A stretch of DNA of 64,000 bases from Megaustenia siamemsis (GCA_032433765.1 JAVIAB010000159.1:59567043-59631042); one strand, 5' to 3'; positions 36,701-51,700 are shown, numbered from the stretch's first letter. Notes: generated by a model from the sequence alone, not told the origin. Numbers and translations are program-made.

Positions 36701-39700
36701 GTTCTCACAACGTTTGTTGAAGGCTCATTGTGTTGTGTTTTGTTCTTTCTGCCTTGTCACGTGGCCAAACCATTTTATCTGTTGTTTCCTTATATATTCT
36801 ATGGCGGGGGCTATTCCTAGCTTTTTTTCTCAGTTCTTCATTTCTGATCTTATCTCTCAGACTGTTTCCTGTCAAACGTCTAACACATTTCATCTCAGTA
36901 GAGGTTTTTTTCTTATTGTTCTTGCATCTAGGGTCCAGGTCTGGCATTGGTAGCACAACGTTGGGATGAAGATTGTATTATTTAGTGCTCGTTTTGCCTC
37001 CAGAGTTATTTCCTTGTTGGACAATAGCGGTGATAACTGTCCGATGATTTGACAAGCCTTGTTGCATCTTGATTCTATCTCTGCTGTTTGGGAATTATCG
37101 TTTGTCACAAAACTTCCTAGGTATTTGAATTCCTCTACTTGTTTTAGTTGTCTACCTTCTATAGTTATGTTGATGTTCTGTTTATTTTTGGCGACATTCA
37201 TGACTTCTGTTTTGTTGATATTGATTTTCATGTTGTATTTTGTGCCTGAGCTGTTGAGTTTGTTTAAGTGTTCTTGTAGGTCTTCTATTGTTTCATGTAT
37301 TAGTCGCAAATCGTCTGCAAATAAAAGCTTATTGATCTCCTCTGTCTCTGATGGGTTGGCTAACTGGCATATATAGCCCATGTATGTAATAAACAGTAGG
37401 GGGGGGATTGTACGCACCCTGTCTTACACCTGATCTAACTTCGAAATGGTCTGTGTAGCCTGCTGCCGTTCTGACTCTGCAGCTGCTGTTGATGTAGAGA
37501 CTTTTAATTAGGTTGGTTAGATGTTGGCTTACTCCGTATGTTGTTATTATCTCCCACAGTTGTTCTCTGTTTACTCTGTTGAATGCTTTTTCCTGCTCAA
37601 TGAAAGCTATGTATAAATTTTGATTGTGTTCTGTGGGTTTTTTAATTCAGAAATGAATTATAAATATCAATCTATCGTAGTTTGCCAATTTGTCTTTTTC
37701 AGTGCATTAGTTCACCATATTTTTATTAGTATTATATTATATGATAGCACTAAGCAAATACCTTTATAATAAAAACTTGATAAAAAAAGACATTGAAAAT
37801 ACATCAGTCTTGTACTCACAGAATTGAAAAAGAAACTCTTTCATATAAGGCATTTGTGAAAGACCAAAAGAAAATCTATACCAAACAATTACTATCTATC
37901 TATCTATTAGGAGCCGCGATGGCTCAGTGGTTAGTGAACTGGACTACAAAGGACAAGGGGTAGGGTTCGATCCCAACCGACGGCTTCCGGATTCACCCAG
38001 CCTTAAATGGGTACCAGATTTTTTTCTGGGAAAATAAAGCAGCACGGGTGTAATACTGACCACATAACCCCAAAAATCATGTGCTGAAGGTCTGTAAAAT
38101 ATAGGGTCACTAACACCATATTTCCCAATACGCCACTTGGCATGATGGGGACTAGTAGGATGTTGAAATTAGAAAGGAGAGAGAAGACATCCTACTTTCC
38201 TCGCCCTCCACTTGATCCTCTAACATGTAGTTATAGATAATTGTGCTTCACCGTTTGTTGTCGTTGTCCTTGTATTCTGAAGAAGGCCACAGACTGAAAC
38301 GTCATTATTGTGTTGTGTTCCTTCCTTGTAAAGCTGTCACCATACCTTGGAGTGTTTATCACTCCCCACCACTGGCTCCTCGCTACCAGCTTTACCGCAG
38401 CATTGCAATTATTTACTTGTTCCCTTTGTATAGACAGAGAGAGATATCATCATCAAGTACCATACATGCTGATGTAGGTGATCATGTCTCTCCACAACTT
38501 TTGATCTCGACAGTTTTTTATCATTTCTGTTGATGACCTTCTACCAAGCCATTCTCTTAAGCTGTCTGGTATCTTTTCTTTTTTGCTTCCCTCTATCTTT
38601 TCGTCCCTCAATTTTCCCAGTTGTTACAATATATTCCAGCTGTTCCCAACATTACATGGCCAAAAAATGATGATTGTTTCTTACCAATATTGTAAATTAG
38701 CACTCTCTTTGTTTTGGCCTCTTTCAGAACATTTTCATTATTCTTCTTAGCTGTCCATGGTATTCTCAACATTCTTCTGTAAAACCACATTTCTACATCC
38801 TCCAGTGATTTTCTTGTCAGGTACCTTATTGTCTATGATTCACATCCATATATATATATAGAAAGAGAGATATGTATGCAAGCTGCCCACTTCATGCAAA
38901 GACTAAAAAAAATAATGTAGTGACTTAGTTAAATGATTAAAAATACAACTAAAAAATCAACAGAAAACTGCAAAGAACATCTAAAAATTGAAACAATAAC
39001 TAACCTATTTGGTATCAAGCCAGCCTTGTCGAGCTGCTCCGCTTGCTCTCTTGTTCGAGGATATCCACACAGAACCCAACCTCGGGTCAAGCAGTCCAGT
39101 TGGCATAAACGATCCTTGAGAATTTCCAGTACAATTGTGTCTGGTACTAGAGTTTAGAGAGTCATCAATGAGGAAAATGACAAATTTACGAAAAGTAAAA
39201 GAAATTGGGCACAATAATAACATCAGATGGAAGATGCAACACAGAAATAAAAAGCTGAATAGCTCAGGCCAAAATAGCATTTCAGAAAATGGAAAAAATC
39301 TTATGCAACAAAGCTATGTCAACAGAAGTGAGAAAGAGAGTTCATCGGTGCTATATAGAACAAATTCTGACAGATGGAAGCGATTCATGGACAGTAAACA
39401 AACAATGGAAAAGATGATTAGAGGCCACAGAGTTGGGTTTTCTCAGAAGAATATTGAAGGTTCCCTGGACAGCTAAGAAAACCTTCTAGGAAATTCTCAA
39501 GGAGGCCAACACAAAAGGGATCTCCTAAGAAACAGAAAGAAACAAATCAACATTATTTAGGCACATCGTGAGAAGAGGAAAGTTGAAATACTTGGTTACA
39601 ACTGGCAAAATACAGGGAAAGAGAAATCATGGATAACAAAGAAAGAAAATACTAGGTAGTTTGGTGTCATGGAATGGAAAACAGTCAACAACAGAATTGA

Positions 39701-42700
39701 TAAGATGCACAATGGATAGAGTTGTGGAAGGACGTGATCGCCTACGCCAACAGGTATGGCACATGATGATGATGAGTAAATGAAAGCAACAAGAAAGGTC
39801 TCAGTCTGAAAAGTAGAAAATAAAGAAAGTCATGGTCATATTGAAGAAGTAATCATCACAACCATGGAAGACAAAATTAAACTGAACAAATCTGAAACAA
39901 GTGCAACATATCAAATACTTGGGCACAAAATAAACAAAAACCACCACAGAAATAAAAAACAGAGTCATCATCATCAAATACTATGCCTGCTGGCATAGGT
40001 GATCATGTCTCTCCACAACCTTCGATCTCGACAGTTATTTATCATTTCTGTTCTTGACCTCCTGCCAAGCCATTCTCTAAAGCTGTCTGGTATCTTTTCT
40101 CTTTGCTTCCCTCTATCTCTTCATCCCTTAATTTTCCCAGTTGTTACAATATATTCCAGCTGTTCTCTTCTCATTACATGGCCAAAGAATGATGATTGTT
40201 TCTGCCTAATATTGGAAACTAGCTCTCTCTTTGTTTTGGCCTCTTTCAAAACGTTTTCATTATTCTTCTTAGTTGTCCATGGTATTCTCAACATTCTTCT
40301 GTAAAACCACATTTCTACAGCCTCCAGTGATTTTCTTGTATGTTGTCCTGTTATCCATGATTCAAATACATATGTTAAGACTGGCTCTATGTAACATTTA
40401 AGAACTCTTTTTCTTGTTTCTATTGTCAAAAATGAATTCCACAGTATCATTCTCATTTTTTGGAAAGCTACTTTTGAGTGAGCCATTCTGCATCTCACCT
40501 CTGTTGTACATCTACCATCTGAGGTTAACAATGTTCCCAAGTGTTTAAATTCATTTACCTGTTTTAATATTGTTCCATTTATCTTTATTGGGTACTGCGG
40601 TGATTTTTCTTTTTTGTTACCATTACCATTGTCTCTTTGCTATTAAGGCTGAGTACTATTTTTGCTTTCTTACACTATAATGTCCAACATTTCCTGTAAC
40701 TCATTTTCACTCTCAGCAATTAAGACTGTATCATCAGCATACTTTAGGTTATATATATTATGATCTCTGATTGTTATTCCAGGTATGCCCCCTATGGATC
40801 TTAAAATAATACTTTTATGTTAACAGAGATAAAATAGAAGGATTGACTCACTTGTGTTGTTCTGATCTACATATGGTTTAGCAGCCATTCCTGACTTGGT
40901 TTCCTGAATGATTGCCTGTTTGATGAGTTGACCACATGTGACTGAAACAGGAAAAAGTTGGTCAAGATTAGCACACCCTCATCTCTCACAAGATGAAATA
41001 GGGTTTAAATTATTATAAAATTAGAGTTATAGACACCATATTCTACATTCCATTTAATCATCATCATCACTATCGAGTGCCGTCTCCGCAACGAAGGTTG
41101 GCTACCATGGAGCGCCATTCTGCTCTATCTCATGCTTTGATGGTGCAGGTTGTTGTAGACTGATTTGTCCATCTTTTGATGTTACTCGTCCATGTTAGTC
41201 TTGGTCTGGCTCTACCTCTTTTACCTTGCATTTTCCCCTCCAGGATTACTTTTAGTAGGCTGTTGTGTCTTTTAACATGGCCCAAAAATCACATTTGTCT
41301 TGTTTGAATTGTGTTTAGTCGTTCTCTTTTCATTTTTAGTTGTTTTAAGACTTCATCGTTTGTTTTCTTTTCTTCCATCCAATTCTACCTATTCTATATA
41401 TCCACATTTCAAAGGCTTCAATTCTCTGTTCTGTTTTCTTGTCTAATGTCCATGTTTCTGCACCATATAGGAATATTGAGAAGATGTAACATTTTACCAT
41501 TGTACCATGTACCATTACATTATAGTCCATTTAATATGAACCAAAATATTAACATTTTCACAAGGTCAAAACTACCGTACTATACCAAGACAAGATTGAT
41601 CTACTACATCTACATCTTACTGATCACAGGATAATATAAAACCTCAGCTATCTTTCACAAAAATATATTAATCACATCTTATCTTACACAAAATAACAAC
41701 TATCACATTTTACCTTTCACAAGATACCAACTGTCACATCTTACCTTTCACAAGATACCAACTATCACATTTTACCTATCACAAGATAACAACTATCACA
41801 TTTTACCTATCACAAGATACCAACTATCACATCTTACCTTTCACAAGATACTAACTATCATATCATACCTTTAACAAGATACCAACTATCAGATCTTATC
41901 TTTCACAAGATACCAACTATCACATCTTACCTTTCACAAGATACCAACTATCACATCTTACCTTTCACAAGATACCAACTATCACATCTTACCTTTCACA
42001 AGATACTAACTATCATATCATACCTTTAACAAGATACCAACTATCAGATCTTATCTTTCACAAGATACCAACTATCACATCTTACCTTTAACAAGATACC
42101 AACTATCACATCTTACCTTTAACAAGATATCAACTATCACATCTTACCTTTAACAAGATTATATTTGTTGGCCAGGAGGGCAGCTTGAACACCCTTCCCA
42201 CTTCCTGTTGGTCCCAACAAAATAACACGAGGCGTGTGAGGGGCTGTGGAACGTGGCTGGCTAGACAGAAAAGACAACACTGCAACAACAACAAAAAAAA
42301 CAATGCTGATTATTATAACAATAATTATTTATACTTTAATTATCTGGGAACAATGTTAACCTCAGATGGTTGATGTACAACAGAGGTGAGTTCAAGAATG
42401 GCTCAGGCAAAGGCAGCTTTCCAAAAAATTAGGAAGGCACTGTGCAATCCATTTTTTGACAATAGAAACAAGAAAAAGAATCGTAAATGTTATGTAGAGC
42501 CAGTCTTAATATATGGATGTTAATCATGGACAATAGAACAACAGATAAGAAACTCACTGGAGGCTGTAGAAATGTGGTTTTACAGAAGAAAGTTGAGAAT
42601 ACTATGGACAGCTATGAAGAGTACTGAAAACATTCTGAAAGAGGCCAAAGCTAACAGAGAGCTAATTTCCAATATTAGGAAGAACAATCATCATTTTTGG

Positions 42701-45700
42701 CCATGCTTTGAGAAGGGAACAGCTGGAATATTTTATAACAACTGGGTAAGTTGAGATGAGAATAGATAGATGGAAGCAAAGAGAAAAGATACCAGACAGC
42801 TTAAGAGAAGGACCTGGCAGAAGGTCAAAAAACATAAATGTTAAATAACTGTCGTGATCGTGGTTATGGAGAGACCTGATCACCCATGCCAGCAGGCATG
42901 GTTCTTCATGATGATGACTTGTTTACAATTACATTAGGATAATTATTTTGCACGTTTGAGGGGGAGTGGGGGGTGGGGGGGGGGTAGTTTCTTCCTAATA
43001 TTGGAAATTAGCACTCTTTTTGCTTTGGCCTCTATCAGAATGTTTTCAGTACTCTTCTTAGCTGCCCATGGTATTCTCAACATTCTTCTGTAAAACCACA
43101 TTTCTACAGCCTCCAGTGATTTTCTTACATTAACATTAATTTATGCATATAAAAATCTGTCATATATTAATAATGCTCTTTATCATAACATATCACTTAC
43201 AAATTGAAAACATTTTTTATAATTGACATACAAACATGAATGGGCTATTTTTGGATTCCTGCAGTTAAGGGCTATCTAGCTATGGTGATTTTAACTTTTT
43301 CGTACGTTTAACAGCACCTTACGTCATGCTGATTTCAGCTGTGTACATGTCACCACAAATTGCACCACTCTCAATTTAATTAGTGTGAACTGTTATCAAA
43401 CCATATTCTTTTTACATGTCTTGTATCATCTTGGTATTGGTCAAATCTAATACCTTGTTCGATTATCTAAACATTCATATATAATATGTTACATGTTAGA
43501 TAAATATAAATATGTAGATTGATTCTTAAAACCATTACAACATTGTTGTCTCTGAAATCTCTTCCATTGCATTGATATAAAGCTTCTGTACTGAAAGAGT
43601 TAATAATAAAGTTTTTAAATTCTTAATCTTCTTCTTCGTCTTCCCTTCCTCATTTGTCTTTCAGCATCGAGGGGAGATATAATTTATGTTCTTTTGCTCA
43701 TCTGGTCGCCTCTGCTGCTGTTATGTTGCCTAGTGCCTCTAATATTCTGTCAATCCATCTTCTTCTGGTCGACCCTTGAGTCTAGTGTTCTCACAAAGTT
43801 TATTCAAGTCTCGTTGTGTTGTGTTTTAATCATTCTGCCTTGACATGTGGCCAAACGATTTTATCTGTTGTTTTTTTATTTATTCTAGGGCGGGAGCTAT
43901 TCCTAGCTTTTTTCTCAGTTCTTCATTTCTGATCTTATCTCTCAGACTGTTTCCTGTCATTCGTTTAACACATTTCATCTCAGTAGAGGTTATTTTTCTT
44001 ATTGTTCTTGCATCTATGGTCCAGGACTGGCATTGGTAGCACAACATTGGGATGCAGATTATCCTTACCGACCTGTTGAGTCAATCATTTAATTTGTATA
44101 AAAGTGCCTAATTGCAGTGAGACAAGCACACAGACCTTGAGAGAAAACATCAGCTTTAGGCTGATCGGCATTGATTCTTTTAGTGACATTCTCATAGCAG
44201 CGTAGAATCCCATCTATGTGGCGATGATAGATAACCATTTCACTGACCATCTCAAACTCTGTGATTCCCTTTGGAGCCACCAGTCTCTCTTGGACTTCTG
44301 GGTTGGCAGGGTAGTCAAATGTGGTGTGGTAGACATCTATGAAAATAAAAGAGGTCAAGGGTTACTTGCTACAGTATCTTTGATTGGTTGATATAAATAT
44401 GGTTGGTTGTTACAAGGAGATTGAATGGTTGGTATTAGACTGTTTGTTACAACAACAATTCCTGTTATGGAAAAGATGCAGCTTGAGTTTGATGATCATC
44501 AAAGGTAGTAACAAAATGAAGTGCATCTGGCACTTTGGACCATAAGGTACAGTGCCAAGGAGTACGGTTTGATCCTGCTGCAGTCAATATATAGTTCTTT
44601 GTTTTTTTTTCTGTTATTGCAGTTTATTTGTCATTTTTTCTTAATGCTGTAATACATACATCTTCCTTCTATGATTCGCTGAATTATCGCATTTCCCTCT
44701 ATAATAATATTCATTTATTATTATTTGTTTCCTGAAGAGGGATTGGTCCTACAAGTTTATTTTGCCTGTTAGACACCAACGATCAATAGACTCTCTGACT
44801 AAGTCTGTCGGTAAGAACCCAAAGACCCATATTTATGGGATCAAAATGTGCTCCAGAGACCCCAAGTTATGGGATGAACAAGTGCCCCAATGATCCCCTG
44901 TTATTGGATGAAGAAATGCCATAGTGGACCCCAGTAATTGGATGAAGAAGTCCCCAACCAAGACACAGTTATGGGATGGAGAAGTGCGCCAACAACCTCC
45001 AGTTATAAGATGAAGATTTGCCCCAACAACCCTCAGTTATAAGATGAGGAATTGCCACAACAACCTCCAGTTATAAGATGAAGATTTGCCCCAACAACCC
45101 CCAGTTATAAGATGAAAAATTGCCCCAACAACCTCCAGTTATAAGATGATGAATTGCCCCAACATCCTCCAGTTATAAGATGAAGATTTGCCCCAACAAC
45201 CCCCAGTTATAAGATGAAAAATTGCCCCAACAACCTCCAGTTATAAGATGATGAATTGCCCCAACATCCTCCAGTTATAAGATGAAGATTTGCCCCAACA
45301 ACCCCCAGTTATGGGATGAAGATTTGCCCCAACAACCCTCAACTATAAGATGAAGAATTGCCACAACAACCTCCAGTTATAAGATGAAGATTTGCCCCAA
45401 CAACCTCCAGTTATAAGATGAAGAGTTTGCCCCAACAACCCCCAGTTATGGGATGAAGAACTGCCCCAACACCCCCCGTTATGGGATGAAGATTTGCCCC
45501 AACAACCTCCAGTTATAAGATGAAGATTTGCCCCAAACATCCTCCAGTTATAAGATGAAGATTTGCCCCAACAACCCCCAGTTATAAGATGAAGAGTTTG
45601 CCCCAACAACTCCTCAACTATAAGATGAAGTATTGCCCCAACAACCTCCAGTTATAAGATGAAGATTTGCCCCAACAACCTCCAGTTATAAGATGAAGAT

Positions 45701-48700
45701 TTGCCCCAACAACCCCAGTTATGGGATGAAGAACTGCCCCAACAACCCCCAGTTATAAGATGAAGAACTGCCCCAACAACCTCCAGTTATAAGATGAAGA
45801 TTTGCCCCAACAACCCCCAGTTATGGGATGAAGAATTGCCACAACAACCTCCAGTTATAAGATGAAGATTTGCCCAACAACCTCCAGTTATAAGATGAAG
45901 TATTGCCCCAACACCCCAGTTATGGGATGAAGATTTGCCCCAACAACCCCCAGTTATGGGATGAAGAATTGCCCCAACAACCTCCAGTTATAAGATGAAG
46001 ATTTGCCCCAACATCCTCCAGTTATAAGATGAAGGATTGCCCCAACAACCCCCAGTTATAAGATGAAAAATTGCCCAACAACCCTCAGTTATAAGATGAT
46101 GAATTGCCCCAACATCCTCCAGTTATAAGATGAAGATTTGCCCCAACAACCCCCAGTTATGGGATGAAGAGTTTGCCCCAACAACCCTCAACTATAAGAT
46201 GAAGTATTGCCACAACAACCTCCAGTTATAAGATGAAGATTTGCCCCAACAACCTCCAGTTATAAGATGAAGAGTTTGCCCCAACAACCCCAGTTATGGG
46301 ATGAAGAACTGCCCCAACACCCCCAGTTATGGGATGAAGATTTGCCCCAACAACCTCCAGTTATAAGATGAAGATTTGCCCCAACATCCTCCAGTTATAA
46401 GATGAAGATTTGCCCCAACAACCCCCAGTTATAAGATGAAGAGTTTGCCCCAACAACTCCTCAACTATAAGATGAAGATTTTGCCACAACAACCTCCAGT
46501 TATAAGATGAAGATTTGCCCCAACAACCTCCAGTTATAAGATGAAGATTTGCCCCAACAACCCCCAGTTATGGGATGAAGAACTGCCCCAACAACCCCCA
46601 GTTATAAGATGAAGATTTGCCCCAACAACCTCCAGTTATAAGATGAAGATTTGCCCCAACAACCCCCAGTTATGGGATGAAGAACTGCCCCAACAACCTC
46701 CAGTTATAAGATGAAGATTTGCCCCAACAACCCCCAGTTATGGGATGAAGATTTGCCCCAACAACCCCCAGTTATAAGATGAAGAACTGCCCAACAACCT
46801 CCAGTTATAAGATGAAGATTTTGCCCCAACAACCTCCAGTTATAAGATGAAGATTTGCCCCAACAACCCCCAGTTATAAGATGAAGAACTGCCCAACAAC
46901 CTCCAGTTATAAGATGAAGATTTGCCCCAACAACCCCCAGTTATGGGATGAAGAACTGCCCCAACAACCTCCAGTTATAAGATGAAGATTTGCCCCAACA
47001 ACCTCCAGTTATAAGATGAAGATTTGCCCCAACAACCCCCAGTTATAAGATGAAGATTTGCCCCAACAACCCCCAGTTATAAGATGAAGATTTGCCCTAA
47101 CAACCCCAGTTATGGGATGAAGAATTGCCCCAACAACCCCCAGTTATAAGATGAAGAATTGCCCCAACAACCTCCAGTTATAAGATGAAGATTTGCCCCA
47201 ACAACCCCCAGTTATGGGATGAAGAACTGCCCCAACAACCCCCAGTTATGAGATGAAGAACTGCCCAACAACCTCCAGTTATAAGATGAAGATTTGCCCA
47301 ACAACCCCCAGTTATAAGATGAAGATTTGCCCAAACAACTCCCAGTTATGGGATGAAGAATTGCCCCAACAACCCCAGTTATAAGATGAAGATTTGCAGT
47401 TATAAGATGAAGATTTGCCCCAACAACCTCCAGTTATGGGATGAAGAACTGCCCCAACAACCTCCAGTTATAAGATGAAGTATTGCCCAACAACCCCCAG
47501 TTATAAGATGAAGATTTGCCCCAACAACCTCCAGTTATGGGATGAAGAGTTTGCCCCAACAACCTCCAGTTATAAGGTGAAGATTTGCCCCAACAACCTC
47601 CAGTTATAAGATGAAGATTTGCCCCAACAACCCCCAGTTATAAGATGAAGAATTGCCCCAACAACCCCCAGTTATAAGATGAAGATTTGCCCTAACAACC
47701 CCCAGTTATGGGATGAAGATTTGCCCCAACAACCCCCAGTTATGGGATGAAGATTTGCCCTAACAACCCCCAGTTATGGGATGAAGATTTGCCCTAACAA
47801 CCCCCAGTTATGGGATGAAGATTTGCCCCAACAACCCCCAGTTATGGGATGAAGATTTGCCCCAACAACCTCCAGTTATAAGATGAAGATTTGCCCCAAC
47901 AACCCCCAGCTATGGGATGAAGATTTGCCCTAACAACCCCCAGTTATGGGATGAAGATTTGCCCCAACAACCTCCAGTTATAAGATGAAGATTTGCCCCA
48001 ACAACCTCCAGTTATAAGATGAAGAATTGCCCCAACAACCCCCAGTTATGGGATGAAGAACTGCCCCAACAACCCCCAGTTATAAGATGAAGATTTGCCC
48101 CAACAACCTCCAGTTATAAGATGAAGATTTGCCCCAACAACCCCCAGTTATAAGATGAAGATTTGCCCAAACAACTCCCAGTTATGGGATGAAGAATTGC
48201 CCCAACAACCCCCAGTTATAAGATGAAGATTTGCAGTTATAAGATGAAGATTTGCCCAAACAACCCCAGTTATAAGATGAAGAGTTTGCCCCAACAACCT
48301 CCAGTTATAAGATGAAGTATTGCCCCAACAACCTCCAGTTATGGGATGAAGAACTGCCCCAACAACCCCCAGTTATAAGATGAAGATTTGCCCCAACAAC
48401 CTCCAGTTATAAGATGAAGAGTTTGCCCCAACAACCTCCAGTTATAAGATGAAGATTTGCCCCAACAACCTCCAGTTATGGGATGAAGAACTGCCCCAAC
48501 AACCCCCAGTTATAAGATGAAGAATTGCCCCAACAACCTCCAGTTATAAGATGAAGAATTGCCCCAACAACCTCCAGTTATGGGATGAAGAACTGCCCCA
48601 ACAACCCCCAGTTATAAGATGAAGAATTGCCCCAACAACCTCCAGTTATAAGATGAAGAATTGCCCCAACAACCTCCAGTTATAAGATGAAGAACTGCCC

Positions 48701-51700
48701 CAACAACCTCCAGTTATAAGATGAAGAATTGCCCCAACAACCTCCAGTTATAAGATGAAGAATTGCCCCAACAACCTCCAGTTATAAGATGAAGAATTGC
48801 CCCAACAACCTCCAGTTATAAGATGAAGAACTGCCCCAACAACCTCCAGTTATAAGATGAAGAATTGCCCCAACAACCTCCAGTTATAAGATGAAGAATT
48901 GCCCCAACAACCTCCAGTTATAAGATGAAGAATTGCCCCAACAACCCCCAGTTATAAGATGAAGAATTGCCCCAACAACCCCCAGTTATAAGATGAAGAA
49001 CTGCCCCAACAACCCCAGTTATAAGATGAAGAATTGCCCCAACAACCTCCAGTTATAAGATGAAGAATTGCCCCAACAACCCCCAGTTATAAGATGAAGA
49101 ACTGCCCCAACAACCCCCAGTTATAAGATGAAGAATTGCCCCAACAACCTCCAGTTATAAGATGAAGAATTGCCCCAACAACCTCCAGTTATAAGATGAA
49201 GAACTGCCCCAACAACCCCCAGTTATAAGATGAAGAATTGCCCCAACAACCTCCAGTTATAAGATGAAGAACTGCCCCAACAACCCCCAGTTATAAGATG
49301 AAGAACTGCCCCAACAACCCCAGTTATAAGATGAAGAATTGCCCCAACAACCCCCAGTTATGGGATGAAGAACTGCCCCAACAACCCCCAGTTATAAGAT
49401 GAAGAACTGCCCCAACAACCCCCAGTTATAAGATGAAGAACTGCCCCAACAACCCCCAGTTATAAGATGAAGAATTGCCCCAACAACCTCCAGTTATAAG
49501 ATGAAGAATTGCCCCAACAACCTCCAGTTATAAGATGAAGAATTGCCCCAACAACCTCCAGTTATAAGATGAAGAATTGCCCCAACAACCTCCAGTTATA
49601 AGATGAAGAATTGCCCCAACAACCTCCAGTTATAAGATGAAGAATTGCCCCAACAACCTCCAGTTATAAGATGAAGAATTGCCCCAACAACCTCCAGTTA
49701 TAAGATGAAGAATTGCCCCAACAACCTCCAGTTATAAGATGAAGAATTGCCCCAACAACCTCCAGTTATAAGATGAAGAACTGCCCCAACAACCCCAGTT
49801 ATAAGATGAAGAACTGCCCCAACAACCCCCAGTTATAAGATGAAGAATTGCCCCAACAACCCCCAGTTATGGGATGAAGAACTGCCCCAACAACCCCAGT
49901 TATAAGATGAAGAACTGCCCCAACAACCCCCAGTTATAAGATGAAGAACTGCCCCAACAACCCCCAGTTATAAGATGAAGAATTGCCCCAACAACCTCCA
50001 GTTATAAGATGAAGAATTGCCCCAACAACCCCCAGTTATAAGATGAAGATTTGCCCCAACAACCTCCAGTTATAAGATGAAGTATTGCCCCAACAACCCC
50101 CAGTTATAAGATGAAGAACTGCCCCAACAACCCCCAGTTATAAGATGAAGAATTGCCCCAACAACCTCCAGTTATAAGATGAAGAACTGCCCCAACAACC
50201 TCCAGTTATGGGATGAAGAACTGCCCCAACAACCTCCAGTTATAAGATGAAGATTTGCCCCAACAACCTCCAGTTATGGGATGAAGAACTGCCCCAACAA
50301 CCTCCAGTTATAAGATGAAGAACTGCCCCAACAACCTCCAGTTATAAGATGAAGATTTGCCCCAACAACCTCCAGTTATGGGATGAAGAACTGCCCCAAC
50401 AACCTCCAGTTATAAGATGAAGAATTGCCTCAACAACCTCCAGTTATAAGATGAAGAACTGCCCCAACAACCTCCAGTTATAAGATGAAGATTGCCCCAA
50501 CAACCTCCAGTTATGGGATGAAGAACTGCCCCAACAACCTCCAGTTATAAGATGAAGAATTGCCTCAACAACCTCCAGTTATAAGATGAAGAACTGCCCC
50601 AACAACCTCCAGTTATAAGATGAAGAACTGCCCCAACAACCTCCAGTTATAAGATGAAGATTTGCCCCAACAACCTCCAGTTATGGGATGAAGAACTGCC
50701 CCAACAACCTCCAGTTATAAGATGAAGAATTGCCTCAACAACTCCCAATTATTGGATGGAGAAGATTATTATTTCCAGATAAAGAAACACTAAAAAATGA
50801 GCCAAGAACAAAATATTTACTTCAGCAGCAACCTAACCTACCTCCAGTTTTGGTGTCCACTCTCTTACCCACTGCCCTTTCAATGAGAACTGTGTCAGGA
50901 GCCTCCAGTACAACTTGAATGAGACGAGAACAAAGTAGCATTTAGTGTGGGTCTAGATGAAGAAATATGGATGAGATTATGTGGATAAATAAATGTGGAT
51001 GCAGATATGTGGATAAATATGAATGAAATTATGTGGATAAATATGAATGATATTATGTGGATAAATATATATGGATGAGGTTATGTTGATATGTAGCCAT
51101 GTTGGCTAAGTGGTTGGTGGTCGGTTGGTGGCATGCTACTGACCAAAGGAGAGGTGTATTCAATTGTAAGATTTAGGGAAACTGGTCGGTCTCGAGGCAA
51201 GACACCGGTGGTGAGACAGGGAGGTTGAAAGTTCAAATCCCGGCTGCACCAATTGAGATTTTTATTTGTGATTTCTCTCTGTGGCAACTACCCCTGGTCT
51301 CAGCAGTGAGATCCAACTTGAAATGTCAATTACTCATTGTGGAAAAAATATGAGTATCTTCGAAGCCAGAGACCAAACGGATTAACAGGCAAAATTCAGT
51401 TCCTAGTCTCTAGGGACATCGTCAAAGGTAAAAGCTGGTGAACACACACAAAAAAAAAACAAAAAAATTGCTTGGTCAGTGACCAGTGGATTCCATGAGA
51501 ATGACCTGTTGACTAGACTGAACTGAGCTGAACTAAACTAAACTAAACTAAACTAAACTAAACTAAGCTAAGCTAAACTAAACTAAACTAAACTAAACTA
51601 AACTAAACTAAACTAAACTAAACTCAACTAAACTCAACTCAACTCAACTAAACTAAACTAAACTAAACTACCTAAGAAAAGCTAAACTAAACTAAAACTA

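Noticed and set aside
36890..37417. 175-residue frame as a host gene
   Set aside because: FADD box and surrounding motifs identify it as family C reverse transcriptase; it is frameshifted on both sides.
42261..42265. Alternative acceptor TCTAG in AK8 exon 7
   Set aside because: It would break the reading frame with exon 6; the upstream TTGCAG keeps phase and gives an ungapped match to AK8.
45343..45609. 88-residue frame of the [14 protein letters not shown] type
   Set aside because: Translation of the 34-bp array; unit length is not a multiple of 3 and frames break at each length variant.
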